Part shown: piece by piece, positions 8,441 to 19,600 of the stretch
Layout: each line of letters opens with the position of its first letter
Position numbering within the stretch: the first letter of the stretch is position 1
DNA from: Nakamurella lactea DSM 19367
GTDB taxonomy: Bacteria > Actinomycetota > Actinomycetes > Mycobacteriales > Nakamurellaceae
Length of the DNA stretch: 64,000 bases
Assembly: GCF_000426645.1 (NCBI RefSeq)
Contig: NZ_KE384551.1
Coordinates: forward strand, 50,084-114,083
Direction: 5' to 3'
Translations under genes and position numbers: made by a program
Notes under the pieces: model-generated
Seen by the model: the letters and a program-made list of their open reading frames with translations, nothing else
Told to the model about the DNA's origin: nothing
Database searches by the model: none

Positions 8441-8488
8441 GTCAGCCCAGTAGTTCGTCAGCCCAGTAGTCCGTCAGCCCAGTAGTTC
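8441..8488 (-). repeat. Three-copy 16-base repeat containing the tmk stop codon
   Basis: Three units at 8441-8456, 8457-8472 and 8473-8488. In tmk orientation each reads GAACTACTGGGCTGAC (the middle copy starts GG). The first unit on the minus strand encodes the last residues ELLG and TGA. Because 16 leaves remainder one on division by three, the other two reading frames also run into E/G-L-L-G and a stop, at 8458 and 8442. Confidence 0.95.
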
Positions 8489-9115
8489 GGCCGGCACCGT
8501 GACCTGACCGTCCGGACCCGGCCGCAGCACCGTCCACGGCGAGAGGTAGCTCTGCTCGGCCAGCAGCCGGTACATCGCTGCGGTGCGCTGCTGCAGAGCG
8601 GCGTCGCTCTCGAAGTTGTCCAGTGCACGATCGGTGTCGCCGGCGGCCCGGCCGGCGGCCCGCTCGGCCGCCACCGCCACGTCGGTGGCGAGCAGCAGCT
8701 GACGATCCGGCACCGGCAACCCGAACCGGTCGATCTCCAGGTCGCGCAGCCACTGCGGGAACCCGGTGTCGACGTCCGGGCCGCCCAGCCTGGCCGATCC
8801 GTACGCGGCATTGGAACTGACGTAGCGGTCCAGCAGCAGCACGTCGTGTTCGGCGATGGCGTCCTTGATCTGCGTCAGCGCGCCGCGGCGGTCGAGCGAG
8901 AACAGCAGTGCGGTCCCGTACACCGAGTCGGACAGGTCGCCCAGCCGCCCGTACAACGCGTCCTTCACCAGGTCGGCGTGCACGCTGGCGCCGTATCGCG
9001 GGAACGCCAACGTCGCCACCCGGCCGCCGCGGGCCTCGATGTCGGCGCGCAGCCGGGCGGTCAGTGTCTGTTTCCCGGAGCCGTCCAGGCCCTCGATGAC
9101 GATCAGGCGTCCCAC
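8474..9115 (-). CDS. tmk: Thymidylate kinase (dTMP kinase)
   Basis: 213 residues from a GTG at 9115. The P-loop EGLDGSGKQT is at residues 7-16, the DRY-type motif is in LLLDRYVSSNAAYGSARL, and the C-terminal half has the actinobacterial Tmk pattern. The enzyme phosphorylates dTMP to dTDP with ATP for DNA synthesis, in the cytoplasm. Other actinobacteria also keep tmk near mtrA and sahH. The gene ends in a 16-base repeat array that repeats its last codons and stop. The longer open frame upstream overlaps the divergent FKBP gene and was discarded. Confidence 0.93.
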   Translation of the reverse strand: MGRLIVIEGLDGSGKQTLTARLRADIEARGGRVATLAFPRYGASVHADLVKDALYGRLGDLSDSVYGTALLFSLDRRGALTQIKDAIAEHDVLLLDRYVSSNAAYGSARLGGPDVDTGFPQWLRDLEIDRFGLPVPDRQLLLATDVAVAAERAAGRAAGDTDRALDNFESDAALQQRTAAMYRLLAEQSYLSPWTVLRPGPDGQVTVPAELLG

Positions 9116-9144
9116 GGCGCACACCCTACGGGCACGCCACCCAC

Positions 9145-9190
9145 CCCATTTCGCCCACCGGGCGGTGCCCATTTCGCCCACCGGGCGGTG
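9145..9190. repeat. Two-copy 23-base direct repeat with hairpin, tmk-FKBP promoter gap
   Basis: The 23-base unit at 9145-9167 is repeated exactly at 9168-9190. Each contains CGCCC-ACC-GGGCG, a perfect five-base stem with a three-base loop. It lies in the 93-base divergent gap between tmk (starts 9115) and the FKBP gene (starts 9209), so it could be regulatory or a slippage product. Confidence 0.9.
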
Positions 9191-9208
9191 TGCTGTTTGA
9201 TGGTCGGC

Positions 9209-9583
9209 ATGACCGAAGCCAACAACAGCAAGCCGGAGATCGAGTTCCCCGAGGGGCCGGCACCGACCGACCTGCAGATCGAGGACGTGACTGTCGGCGA
9301 GGGGGCCGAGGCCGTGCCCGGCGCCACCGTTCAGGTGCACTATCTCGGCGTCGAGTACGCCACCGGGGAGGAGTTCGACTCGTCGTGGAACCGCGGCGAG
9401 TCCATCGAGTTCCCGCTGCGCGGGCTGATCGCCGGCTGGCAGGAGGGCATCCCCGGAATGAAGATCGGCGGCCGCCGCAAGCTGACCATCCCGCCGGAGC
9501 TGGCCTACGGTCCGGCCGGCGCCGGACACCGGTTGTCCGGCAAGACGCTGATCTTCGTCATCGACCTGCTCGGCGTGAGGTAA
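9209..9583 (+). CDS. FKBP-type peptidyl-prolyl cis-trans isomerase
   Basis: 124 residues, a single FKBP domain. Core motifs: VQVHYLGVEYATGEEFDSSW, FPLRGLIAGWQEGIPGMKIG, GGRRKLTIPPELAYG and a closing LIFVIDLLGV. No signal peptide is seen, so it is probably cytoplasmic. It speeds proline isomerisation in protein folding. ATG at 9209 gives the usual length; an in-frame ATG at 9200 is possible. Just after the stop, the gene end is partly duplicated: AGGTAATCAGTCCG at 9578 recurs as AGGTAACCAGTCCG at 9602. Confidence 0.92.
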   Translation: MTEANNSKPEIEFPEGPAPTDLQIEDVTVGEGAEAVPGATVQVHYLGVEYATGEEFDSSWNRGESIEFPLRGLIAGWQEGIPGMKIGGRRKLTIPPELAYGPAGAGHRLSGKTLIFVIDLLGVR

Positions 9584-9691
9584 TCAGTCCGGTACCCACT
9601 CAGGTAACCAGTCCGCCGAGCCCGCCCCCTTTTCGCGGGTTCTGGTGCAGTGGTGACCGCCCGGAACCCGCCCGGAACCCATGACAACGCT

Positions 9692-9723
9692 GGAGCCCGC
9701 GAACCTCGAGGTTCGCGGGCTCC
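9692..9723. terminator. Perfect 32-base palindrome, terminator after FKBP gene
   Basis: A fully self-complementary 32-base sequence with 14-base arms starting GGAGCCCGCGAACC around a TCGA centre, about 110 bases past the FKBP stop. The same core (GAGCCCGCGAAC, then GTTCGCGGGCTC) recurs at 12226-12274 on the other side of the next gene, with similar 5' flanks. Confidence 0.8.
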
Positions 9724-9789
9724 ACTGTCGTCTCGCGCACCCGTGTCGACCGGCCTAACGTCAGATGCCTGGAAGCCACGGGAGGTCCT

Positions 9790-12168
9790 ATGAGTCGCGC
9801 ACGCTCGGCAGCAGCTCCGTTCGCCCTGCTGATCCCTCTACTGCTCGGCGCCCCGGCGGTGCTCGTGACGCCGGTCGCCGCGGCAGTACCGGCCGCCGCG
9901 GCAGTACCGGTTGCCGCGCCCGCTGCCGCTCCGGCGGACCTGGCGAATCCCCTTCCGGAGCTGGCCTCGGCCTACGTACCGATCACCCCGTGTCGCGTGG
10001 TCGACACCCGCCGGTCCGGCGGTGGCGGACGGATGGGCCGTGACGTGCAGCGGACCTGGCAGGTCGGCGGGAGCTGCGGCGTCCCGACGGGCGCCACCGC
10101 GGTCGAGGCCTCCGTGTCCGCGGTGGCACCGGTGGGCACCGGGTACCTGCGGGTCTGGCCGGCCGGACTCGCCGAGCCGAAGGACACGGTGGTCAATTAC
10201 GCGGGCCGCGGCATCACCAACACCGGCCCGATCCAGCTGTCCGCTACCGGAAAGGTGTCGGGCAAGAACCTGGGGTCCGCGACCACGGATGTGGTGATCG
10301 ATATCCAGGGTTACTACGCAGCCGTTTCGGGCTCCCTCCCGGCGAGCGCATCGATGTATGTGTCGCTGGCGCAGTGCCGGGTGGTCGACACCCGCAGCTC
10401 AGGAGGCCCGCTGACCGTCGGCAACCATCGGACCTGGCAGATCGGCGGACACTGCGGCGTCCCGGCGACCGCTACGGCAGTGGCGGCCTCGGTGTCGGCC
10501 GTCGCTCCCGCGGGAGTCGGATTCCTGCGGGTCTGGCCGGCCGGCACGGCCGAGCCGACCGCGACTTTCGTCAACTACGCCGGCGCCGGAATCACCAACA
10601 GCGGCGCCGTGCAGTTGTCGACATCGGGCGCCGTCACCGCACTGGCCTACGCACATGCGACGCAGGTGGTCATCGACATCCAGGGCTACTACCTGCCCGC
10701 GGCCGAAAGCCGGCTGCCCAGCGGCGCCGCGTTCTACGTCCCGGTCGATCCGACCCGGGTCGTCGACACCCGCAACTTTTACTACAACGAGGACAACCCC
10801 CACGTCGACCGTCCGATCCCGGCGAACAAGGTGGCGCGGTATTACCTGGTCGACGATCAGGAGCAGATCAGGGAGCAGGGCGGCGGCGGCAGCCCGATCC
10901 CGTCACAGGCGGTCGGCGTCGCGGCATCCGTGTCCGCTGTGCAGCGGTTGGGTTCCGGGTTCCTCCGGGTCTGGCCGGCCGACGCCGGCGAGCCGCAGGC
11001 AACGCTGGTCAACTACGCGGGCGCCGGGATCACCAATACCGCGATCCTGCGCGCTGGAGCAACGGACCGGGTAGCCGTTCGCAACTACTCGGGGACTGCG
11101 GTCGACGTGGTGATCGATGTGGTGGGTTACTACCAGGTGTCGCAGCAGCCGCTGTCCGGTGTCACCGCCATCGGGCGGACGGCAAACGATCACGCGTGTG
11201 TGGTGATCACCGGCGGTTCGGTGAAGTGCTGGGGCGCGAACTTCCACGGACAGCTCGGCGACGACACCATCCGGTCGTCCAGCGTCCCGGTGGCGGTGAC
11301 CGGTCTGACGGGAGTCACTGCCGTCGCCACCGGCGGCTCCAACAGCTGCGCACTGATGGGTGACACGACCGTTCGGTGCTGGGGCGCCAACACCAGTGGA
11401 CAGCTCGGCGACGGCAGCACAGCGGATCGTGGGACGCCGACACCGGTCACCGGTCTGACCGGAGCCATCGCCATCTCGGTCGGCGAGGCGTTTGCCTGTG
11501 CGCTGTTGCAGGACCGCACGGTGGACTGCTGGGGTGCGAACGGCAACGCGCAATTGGGTAACGGGACCCTCACCGGCACCACCACACCCGGACCGGTCAG
11601 TGGGTTGACCGACGTCGCCTCGCTGAGTTCGGGATCCGGTCACACATGTGCGCTGCTGACCGACGGCACCGTGACCTGCTGGGGCTTCAACTCGTTCGGA
11701 CAGATCGGCGACGGTACCGCCGCCCCCTGGCACAACGCCAAGATCCCGCAGCCGGTGGTCGGCCTGGCGGGCGTGACCTCGATCGGCCTGGGTTCCTACA
11801 GCAGTTGCGCAGTGCTGACGGACTCGACGGTCAGTTGTTGGGGTCGGGCCACCGGCGAGGACGCCTTCAACACCTCCGTCCCGCATCCGGTCAGCGGGCT
11901 GAGCGGGGCCGCCGAGGTGACGGCGTTCGGAGTTGCGAGCTACTGCGCACGCCGCACCGATGGCACCGTCAGCTGTTGGGCATCGCAGCAGATCGTGACG
12001 CCCGCACAGCTCCCCGGGCTCAGCTCCGTGACCTCGATCTCGGGGCCGTGCGCGGTACTGGCCGACCACTCCGTCGCCTGCTGGGGCGACACCGGCGACC
12101 TGCGCGGCTCCGGGCCCTATCCGAAGCCGACGACCCCCACGCTGGTCTGGTCCGGCCCACGCTGGTGA
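9790..12168 (+). CDS. Secreted protein with three ~115-residue repeats and a C-terminal RCC1 propeller
   Basis: 792 residues with a clear signal peptide (LLIPLLLGAPAVL, cleavage near 30-35) and GGAGG six bases before the ATG. Three repeats begin near residues 61, 188 and 315; each starts YVPITPCRVVDTR or similar and contains an LRVWPAG...VNYAG...IT-N and VVIDIQGYY pattern. From about 456 there are seven RCC1-type blades marked CWG or CWA (for example VKCWGANFHGQLGD), enough for one seven-bladed propeller. No LPXTG or membrane anchor is visible, so it is probably released or held by wall interactions. RCC1-like exported proteins in actinobacteria have no settled role. The gene is monocistronic and bracketed by two related terminator hairpins, suggesting that it arrived as a unit. 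Confidence 0.85.
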   Translation: MSRARSAAAPFALLIPLLLGAPAVLVTPVAAAVPAAAAVPVAAPAAAPADLANPLPELASAYVPITPCRVVDTRRSGGGGRMGRDVQRTWQVGGSCGVPTGATAVEASVSAVAPVGTGYLRVWPAGLAEPKDTVVNYAGRGITNTGPIQLSATGKVSGKNLGSATTDVVIDIQGYYAAVSGSLPASASMYVSLAQCRVVDTRSSGGPLTVGNHRTWQIGGHCGVPATATAVAASVSAVAPAGVGFLRVWPAGTAEPTATFVNYAGAGITNSGAVQLSTSGAVTALAYAHATQVVIDIQGYYLPAAESRLPSGAAFYVPVDPTRVVDTRNFYYNEDNPHVDRPIPANKVARYYLVDDQEQIREQGGGGSPIPSQAVGVAASVSAVQRLGSGFLRVWPADAGEPQATLVNYAGAGITNTAILRAGATDRVAVRNYSGTAVDVVIDVVGYYQVSQQPLSGVTAIGRTANDHACVVITGGSVKCWGANFHGQLGDDTIRSSSVPVAVTGLTGVTAVATGGSNSCALMGDTTVRCWGANTSGQLGDGSTADRGTPTPVTGLTGAIAISVGEAFACALLQDRTVDCWGANGNAQLGNGTLTGTTTPGPVSGLTDVASLSSGSGHTCALLTDGTVTCWGFNSFGQIGDGTAAPWHNAKIPQPVVGLAGVTSIGLGSYSSCAVLTDSTVSCWGRATGEDAFNTSVPHPVSGLSGAAEVTAFGVASYCARRTDGTVSCWASQQIVTPAQLPGLSSVTSISGPCAVLADHSVACWGDTGDLRGSGPYPKPTTPTLVWSGPRW

Positions 12169-12225
12169 ACGGCGTCCCCGTTCGCCGGGTCCCAGTGCGG
12201 TTTTGACCACCCGGAGCCCGCCCAT

Positions 12226-12274
12226 AACAACACCGGAGCCCGCGAACTCGAGGTTCGCGGGCTCCGGTGTTGTT
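12226..12274. terminator. Bidirectional terminator hairpin between RCC1-like gene and sahH
   Basis: Twenty-one-base perfect arms (starting AACAACACCGGAGCC) around a seven-base loop, between the convergent stops at 12168 and 12302. It ends in TGTTGTTT on the plus side and the matching AACAACA on the other, so it could stop transcription from both sides. The core and the preceding ~45 bases resemble 9638-9723. Confidence 0.85.
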
Positions 12275-12301
12275 TCGCTCCAGCGGGCTCAGCCGCCAGA
12301 C

Positions 12302-13804
<1,503 letters not shown>

Positions 13805-13821
13805 CGTGATGGCTCCCTTGA

Positions 13822-13881
13822 GCAGGTGGGTGGCGCCACGCTTGTCGCAGCGCTCTCGTGGGGCCGGACTCGGGCACCTGC
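13822..13881 (-). promoter_or_regulatory. Probable SAH riboswitch in sahH leader
   Basis: The sahH leader contains ACGAGAGCGCTGCGAC (about 13844-13861 on the minus strand), which matches the conserved GAGCGCTGCRAC core of the SAH-sensing RNA. It is enclosed by a perfect GCAGGTG/CACCTGC pairing (13875-13881 with 13822-13828), a plausible closing stem. Position just before the ribosome binding site of sahH is the normal place for this on-switch. Pseudoknot pairing was not fully worked out. Confidence 0.6.
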
Positions 13882-14002
13882 CCTGCACCGGACGCCCGGG
13901 TTCCGTTCACGGCGGTGCCGCGAGGTCCAGGCGTGCGTGTCAGAGCCCAGGTTACCGGACCGTGACCTGCGGACCCAGCCCGCGGCGACGTAGCCTGAGC
14001 CG

Positions 14003-14614
14003 ATGGGGATGCGAGTGCTGCGGTCCGCACTGTCCACGCTGGTCGCCATGGCCATCGGGATCAAATTCCTGACCGGCACCGCCACTCCCCAGGTGCTGTT
14101 CTCCTACCTGCTGCTGGTTGCCGTGCTGGTCCTGGTTCCCGGCCTGATGATCGATGCCGAGAGCAGGCTCGATCGCCGGGAGGCGGCGACGTTCGTGACC
14201 ACCACCGTGCTGGCTTCGGGCTGGCTGCTGGCCTTCGACGGCGGGCCGTCCGGGCTGCCGTGGGTGCCGTTCGGGCTGGCCTGGGTGACCGGCCTGGCCT
14301 CCCTGCTGGTGGCGGTCCGGGTCAAGCGTCGCGACGGCGGCGTGGTGTCCGGCGAGGTGCTCGAGGCGCTGGCCGGCTGGCCCGCCATGCGGCAGTTCAA
14401 CAACTCGGTAACGGCTCCCGCGACCGCCCCCGACCTGCGGCCACCCGATCTACGGGTGGCCGCGGCTGACGCCGGCCCCGGACCGGACGGGCACTGGTCG
14501 CTGCCGGCCGCCGGTTCGGCGCGCCGACGGCTCCGCGAGCAGGGGGTGATCGGCAGGACCGAACAGGCGGGCGACCGGCCGGTCAGGCCCGCAGCGCGGC
14601 GTTCTGTCGGCTGA
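14003..14614 (+). CDS. Small integral membrane protein of unknown function
   Basis: 203 residues. Four hydrophobic helices lie in the first ~110 residues (around LSTLVAMAIGIKFL, YLLLVAVLVLVPGLM, TTVLASGWLLAF and FGLAWVTGLASLLVAV). They are followed by a charged, proline-rich cytoplasmic tail. I do not recognise the family. It is divergent from sahH. Its last 32 bases overlap the 3' end of pyrF on the other strand, so the final residues may be poorly constrained. ATG at 14003 or 14009; no strong ribosome binding site marks either. Confidence 0.6.
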   Translation: MGMRVLRSALSTLVAMAIGIKFLTGTATPQVLFSYLLLVAVLVLVPGLMIDAESRLDRREAATFVTTTVLASGWLLAFDGGPSGLPWVPFGLAWVTGLASLLVAVRVKRRDGGVVSGEVLEALAGWPAMRQFNNSVTAPATAPDLRPPDLRVAAADAGPGPDGHWSLPAAGSARRRLREQGVIGRTEQAGDRPVRPAARRSVG

Positions 14615-15407
14615 CGGCATCCCGCAGGGCCTGCACCGAAGGACCGGCCGCCAGCACCTGCCGGCTCGAGTTCGGCAGCACGGACGGCAGCAAGTCGCCG
14701 AAAACGGTACGAAGGTCATCGATCCCGGCGCCCTGGGCGCCGATACCGGGCGCCAGCACCGGCCCGTTGAGGGCGGAGAGATCGACGTCCAGCCGGCCCA
14801 CCGTTGCGCCGATCACCAATCCGAACGATCCGGGCGATGTCCCGGCATTGAGCGCCGCGACCTCGTCGACCATCACCTGGGCAATGGCCCGGCCATCGGC
14901 GCCGACCGCCCGCTGGACCTGCTCGCTCAACGGATTCGACGTGCGGCACAGGACGAACAGGCCGCGACCGGAGTTCCTCGCCGCTGCCACCGCAGGTTCC
15001 AGGGATCCGAACCCGAGGAACGGCGAGACGGTGAGCGCATCGGCCGCCAGCGGCGAGCCGTCGGTCAGGTACGCGGCAGCGTAGGCGGCCATGGTTGAGC
15101 CGATGTCGCCGCGTTTCGCGTCCAACAGAACCAGCGCTCCGGCACTCTGCAGCGTGGCGATGGTCCGTTCGAGCACCGCGACACCCGCGCTGCCGAACGC
15201 CTCGAAGAACGCCGACTGAGGCTTGACGATCGCAGCGGTGTCCCCGAACGCCTCGGCGGCGGTCAGCGCGAACCGCTCGAGTCCGGCCGCATCGACGTCG
15301 AGGCCCCAGCTACGCAGCAGCTCCGGGTGCGGGTCGATACCGGGGCAGAACGACCCACGGTCGGCGACCGCCGCACCCAGTCGTTCCCCGAAGCTGGTGT
15401 CCGTCAT
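14583..15407 (-). CDS. pyrF: Orotidine 5'-phosphate decarboxylase
   Basis: 274 residues, the length of the type 2 PyrF group found in mycobacteria. It converts orotidine monophosphate to UMP, the last step of de novo pyrimidine synthesis. Key marks: [12 protein letters not shown] near the N-terminus, the catalytic Lys/Asp stretch [12 protein letters not shown] and the phosphate-gripping LAPGIGAQG. Its ATG overlaps the pyrD stop (ATGA). It is the last gene of the pyr operon and runs 32 bases into the convergent membrane-protein gene. Confidence 0.94.
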   Translation of the reverse strand: MTDTSFGERLGAAVADRGSFCPGIDPHPELLRSWGLDVDAAGLERFALTAAEAFGDTAAIVKPQSAFFEAFGSAGVAVLERTIATLQSAGALVLLDAKRGDIGSTMAAYAAAYLTDGSPLAADALTVSPFLGFGSLEPAVAAARNSGRGLFVLCRTSNPLSEQVQRAVGADGRAIAQVMVDEVAALNAGTSPGSFGLVIGATVGRLDVDLSALNGPVLAPGIGAQGAGIDDLRTVFGDLLPSVLPNSSRQVLAAGPSVQALRDAVSRQNAALRA

Positions 15408-16501
15408 GATTTCTCGCTCTCCGCATCGATGGTTGCGTCCCGTTCGGCGACCGCGCCGGTCAGTTCGCGGACCAGGCCGGGCCCGCGGTAGATGAAGCCC
15501 GAGTAGAGCTGCAGCAGGGCCGCCCCGGCGTCCAGCATGGCCAGTCCGTCGTCCGCGGTGGTGATGCCGCCGACGCCGATCACCGGCAGTTCGGTGTGCG
15601 CGCAGACGAATCGGACCACCTCGAGCGCTCGCCGTCGCAACGGCGCACCGGACAGCCCACCGGACTCGTCGGCCAGATGGGCGTCCGCCGCGGCGATCCC
15701 GTCCCGCAGCACTGTGGTGTTGGTGGCGATCACGCCGGCCACCCCGCGGTCGGTGCAGACCTGCAACAGCTCGCCGATCGCCGCGTCGGTCAGGTCGGGG
15801 GCGATCTTGACCAGAACCGGGAGCGCCGCACCGGTACCGGCCAGGGTCCGCGCCTGCTCGGTCAGCGCATCGAGGAGTTCGTCCAGCGGCCCGCGGTCCT
15901 GCAGGCTGCGCAGCCCCGGCGTGTTGGGCGAGGAGACGTTGACCGCGAGGTAGTCCGCCACCGGGTGCACCGCGGCCAGCGAGGCCAGGTAGTCGCCGAC
16001 CGCCTCGTCGACCGGGGTCACCTTCGACTTGCCCAGCGAGATGCCCAGCGGCACACCGAGACTGCCGCGGCCGCCGATCCCGGCGACCCGGTCGGCCAGG
16101 GCCGCGGCACCGTCGTTGTTGAAGCCCATCCGGTTGATGATCGCCCGCGAGCTCGGCAGCCGGAACAGCCGTGGCGTCGGGTTGCCTGGCTGCGGGTGCG
16201 CGGTCACCGTTCCGGCTTCGACGAAGCCGAAACCCAATGCGGGCCAGGCCCGCAGTGCGTGTCCGTCCTTGTCCAGGCCGGCCGCAACGCCCACCACATT
16301 CGGAAAATCGATGCCGAACACCCTGCGCGGCACCGGGTCCGCGGTCAGCATCCGGCGCACTGCGGCCGACATCCAGGGATGACGACCGACCCCGGCCAGC
16401 GCGCCGAGCGCGCGGCGGTGGGCGGTCTCCGGGTCGCCGCGGCCCATCCGGAAGAGCACCGGCCGGGCCAGCCGGCGGTAGCCGGTGTCCAGGAAGTCCA
16501 T
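15404..16501 (-). CDS. pyrD: Dihydroorotate dehydrogenase (quinone), class 2
   Basis: 365 residues. It oxidises dihydroorotate to orotate with FMN and passes electrons to menaquinone. The N-terminal amphipathic stretch [17 protein letters not shown] is the membrane-docking helix of class 2 enzymes. FMN/substrate marks: [20 protein letters not shown], the catalytic Ser in [19 protein letters not shown] and [10 protein letters not shown]. The start ATG shares one base with the carB stop (TGATG); a TTG at 16504 is a less likely start. The stop overlaps pyrF. Confidence 0.95.
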   Translation of the reverse strand: MDFLDTGYRRLARPVLFRMGRGDPETAHRRALGALAGVGRHPWMSAAVRRMLTADPVPRRVFGIDFPNVVGVAAGLDKDGHALRAWPALGFGFVEAGTVTAHPQPGNPTPRLFRLPSSRAIINRMGFNNDGAAALADRVAGIGGRGSLGVPLGISLGKSKVTPVDEAVGDYLASLAAVHPVADYLAVNVSSPNTPGLRSLQDRGPLDELLDALTEQARTLAGTGAALPVLVKIAPDLTDAAIGELLQVCTDRGVAGVIATNTTVLRDGIAAADAHLADESGGLSGAPLRRRALEVVRFVCAHTELPVIGVGGITTADDGLAMLDAGAALLQLYSGFIYRGPGLVRELTGAVAERDATIDAESEKS

Positions 16502-16608
16502 CAACGGCCCACGGACTGGTCAACGGATTCGTCCACGGATTCGTCCACGGAGTCGCCCACAGAGTCGCCCACAGAGTCGCCCACAGACGGGTCAACGGAC
16601 TGGCCGAC
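16501..16608 (-). repeat. In-frame 12-base tandem repeat at the 3' end of carB
   Basis: Nine 12-base units (GGATTCGTCCAC, AGAGTCGCCCAC and variants on the plus strand) lie in perfect register from the carB stop inward. They encode a run of four-residue SV[G/D]x units ending in SVGR. The unit is a multiple of three, so the reading frame is kept. Confidence 0.9.
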
Positions 16609-19600
16609 GGTCGATCCGTCCGAGGCCGGTCGGGGGGTCGGCTCGCCGGTGGTCATCCGCCGGTGCAACTCCTGCAGCGGCGCGACGTGCACCTCCGACC
16701 TGATCGACGCCTCGATGCCCTGGATGGCGGCCGCGGCACCGGCAATGGTGGTGATGCACGGGATGTCGGCGGCCACCGCGGCGGTGCGGATCTCGTAACC
16801 GTCGATCCGAGGCCCGGAGTTCCCGTACGGGGTGTTGATCACCAGGTCCACCTCGCCGGCCCTGATCCGCTCCACCACATTGTCGGTCGACTCGAAGTGC
16901 TTGCGCACGGTCTGGACCTGCATCCCGTTGCGGCGCAGCATCTCCGCCGTTCCCTCGGTGGCCAGGATGGTGAATCCGAGATCTGCCAGCCGCTTCGCCG
17001 GGAAGACGATCGACCGCTTGTCGGCGTTGGCCACCGAGACGAACACCGTGCCCGAGGTCGGCAGCGACCCGTAGGCCGCGGTCTGCGACTTGGCAAAGGC
17101 CGGGCCGAACGCGCTGTCGATCCCCATCACCTCGCCGGTGGACCGCATTTCCGGACCGAGCAGCGAGTCGATCGCGCCACCGTCCGGTCGGCGGAACCGA
17201 TGGAACGGCAGCACCACTTCCTTCACCGCCACCGGCGCACCGGGGCGCGGCTGGCCGCCGTCACCGGAGGCAGGCAGCACACCGGCGGCCCGCAGCTGGG
17301 CGATCGACTCGCCGGCCATCACCCTGGCGGCGGCCTTGGCCAGCGGCACCGCCGTGGCCTTCGAGGAGAACGGCACGGTCCTGGACGCCCGCGGGTTCGC
17401 CTCCAGCACGTACAGCGTCTCGCCCTTGAGGGCGTACTGCACGTTCAGCAGACCGCGGACGCCGACGCCGAAGGCGATCGCCTCGGTGTGCGCCCTGACC
17501 TTGGCGATGTCGGTGCGGCCCAGGGTGATCGGCGGCAGCACACAGGCGGAGTCACCGGAATGGATGCCGGCCTCCTCGATGTGTTCCATCACGCCGCCGA
17601 GGAACACCTCGGTGCCGTCACAGATGGCGTCGACGTCGATCTCGATGGCGTCGTCCAGGAAACGATCGACCAGCACCGGACGGTCGTCGGCGATCTCGGT
17701 CGCGCGGCCGATGTAGTCGGCCAGCGCCTGCTCGTCGTAGACGATCTCCATCCCGCGGCCGCCGAGCACGAACGAGGGTCGGACCAGCACCGGATAGCCG
17801 ACCCTGGCGGCCACCTGCTTCGCCTGTTCGAACGAGGTCGCAGTACCGAACGCCGGTGCCGGCAGCTTCGCCCGGCCCAGCAGCTCACCGAAGAGCCCAC
17901 GGTCCTCGGCCAGGTCGATGGCGTCCGGCTGGGTACCGAGGATCGGGATACCCGCCCGCTCCAGATCGCGGGCCAGCTTCAGCGGGGTCTGCCCGCCGAG
18001 GGTGACGATCACCCCGGCCACCGTGCCGGAGGCCTGCTCGGATGCGACCACCTCCAGCACGTCCTCGGTGGTCAACGGCTCGAAGTACAGCCGGTCGGAG
18101 GTGTCGTAGTCGGTGGACACCGTCTCCGGGTTGCAGTTGACCATCACCGTCTCGTACCCGGCCTCCCGCAAGGAGAGTGCCGCGTGTACGCACGAATAGT
18201 CGAACTCGATGCCCTGGCCGATCCGGTTCGGTCCCGATCCGAGGATGATCACCTTGGGCCGCTCCGTCTGCGGCGCCACCTCGGACTCCGCTGCCGGATC
18301 CATCTCGTAGGCCGAATAGTGGTACGGGGTGTGTGCCTCGAACTCGGCGGCGCAGGTGTCAACGGTCAGGAACACCGGCCGGATGCCGGACTCGTGCCGC
18401 CGTCGGCGAACGGCTTCCTCGGTCGCCAGCGCAGCGTCCCCGGCCCCGGCCCGCAGCAGCGCGATGTCGTTGTCCGACAAGCCGTACCGCTTCGCCTTGC
18501 GCAGCAGGGTGTCGTCCAACTCTGCGGCGGCCGCGACCTGATCACCGATGCCGGCGACCAGCACCAGCTGATCCAGGAACCAGGGATCGATGCCGGTCGC
18601 CTCGTGCAGCTGCTCGACGTCGACGCCGGCCCGCACGGCCTGCAGCAGCCGGTACCAGCGGCCGTCCTTCGCCGGTCGCAGGTCCTCGAGCAGCGCCGGC
18701 GTGTCGCGTTCGACGTCGAAGCCCGGCTCCGGTGCGGCCGGCGGGAACAGATAGCCCTGCGCCTTGGTCTCGGTGGACCGCAACGCCTTTCCGAACGCCT
18801 CGGCGAACGACCGGCCGATCGCCATCGCCTCGCCGACCGACTTCATGGTGGTGGTGAGTACCGGGTCTGCGCCGGGGAACTTCTCGAACGCGAACCGCGG
18901 CACCTTCACCACCACGTAGTCGAGAGCAGGCTCGAAAGCCGCCGGCGTGGCCCGGGTGATGTCGTTGGCGATCTCGTCCAGGGTGTACCCGATGGCCAGT
19001 TTCGCCGCGATCTTGGCGATCGGGAAGCCGGTGGCCTTGGAGGCCAGGGCGGACGAGCGGGAGACCCGCGGGTTCATCTCGATGACGATCATCCGGCCGT
19101 CCACCGGATTCACCGCGAACTGGATGTTGCAGCCGCCGGTGGCCACCCCGACGGCACGCAGGATCTTCAGCCCGAGGTCGCGCATCAGTTGGTACTCGCG
19201 GTCGGTCAGGGTCAGTGCCGGGGCGACCGTCACCGAATCGCCGGTGTGCACCCCCATCGGATCCATGTTCTCGATCGAGCAGACCACCACCGCGTTGTCG
19301 GCCGAATCCCGCATCAACTCGAGCTCGTACTCCTTCCAGCCGAGCACACTCTCCTCGATCAGCACCTCGGTGACCGGGGAGGCCGCCAGACCGGTGCCGG
19401 CCAGCCGCTCCAGATCCTGCGCGGTGTAAGCCATTCCGGACCCGAGTCCGCCCATCGTGAACGACGGCCGGATGACGACCGGCAGGCCTAGTTCGGCGAC
19501 CGTGTCGCGGACCTCGGCCATCGAGTGGCAGACCGCGGACCTGGGTACGTCGCCGCCGACGCTGCGGACGATGTCCTTGAAGATCTGCCGGTCCTCACCC

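Noticed and set aside
16171..19491. 1106-residue plus-strand open frame antisense to carB
   Set aside because: GC-rich codon use leaves long stop-free antisense frames. It lacks domains and a ribosome binding site, while carB on the other strand is conserved throughout.
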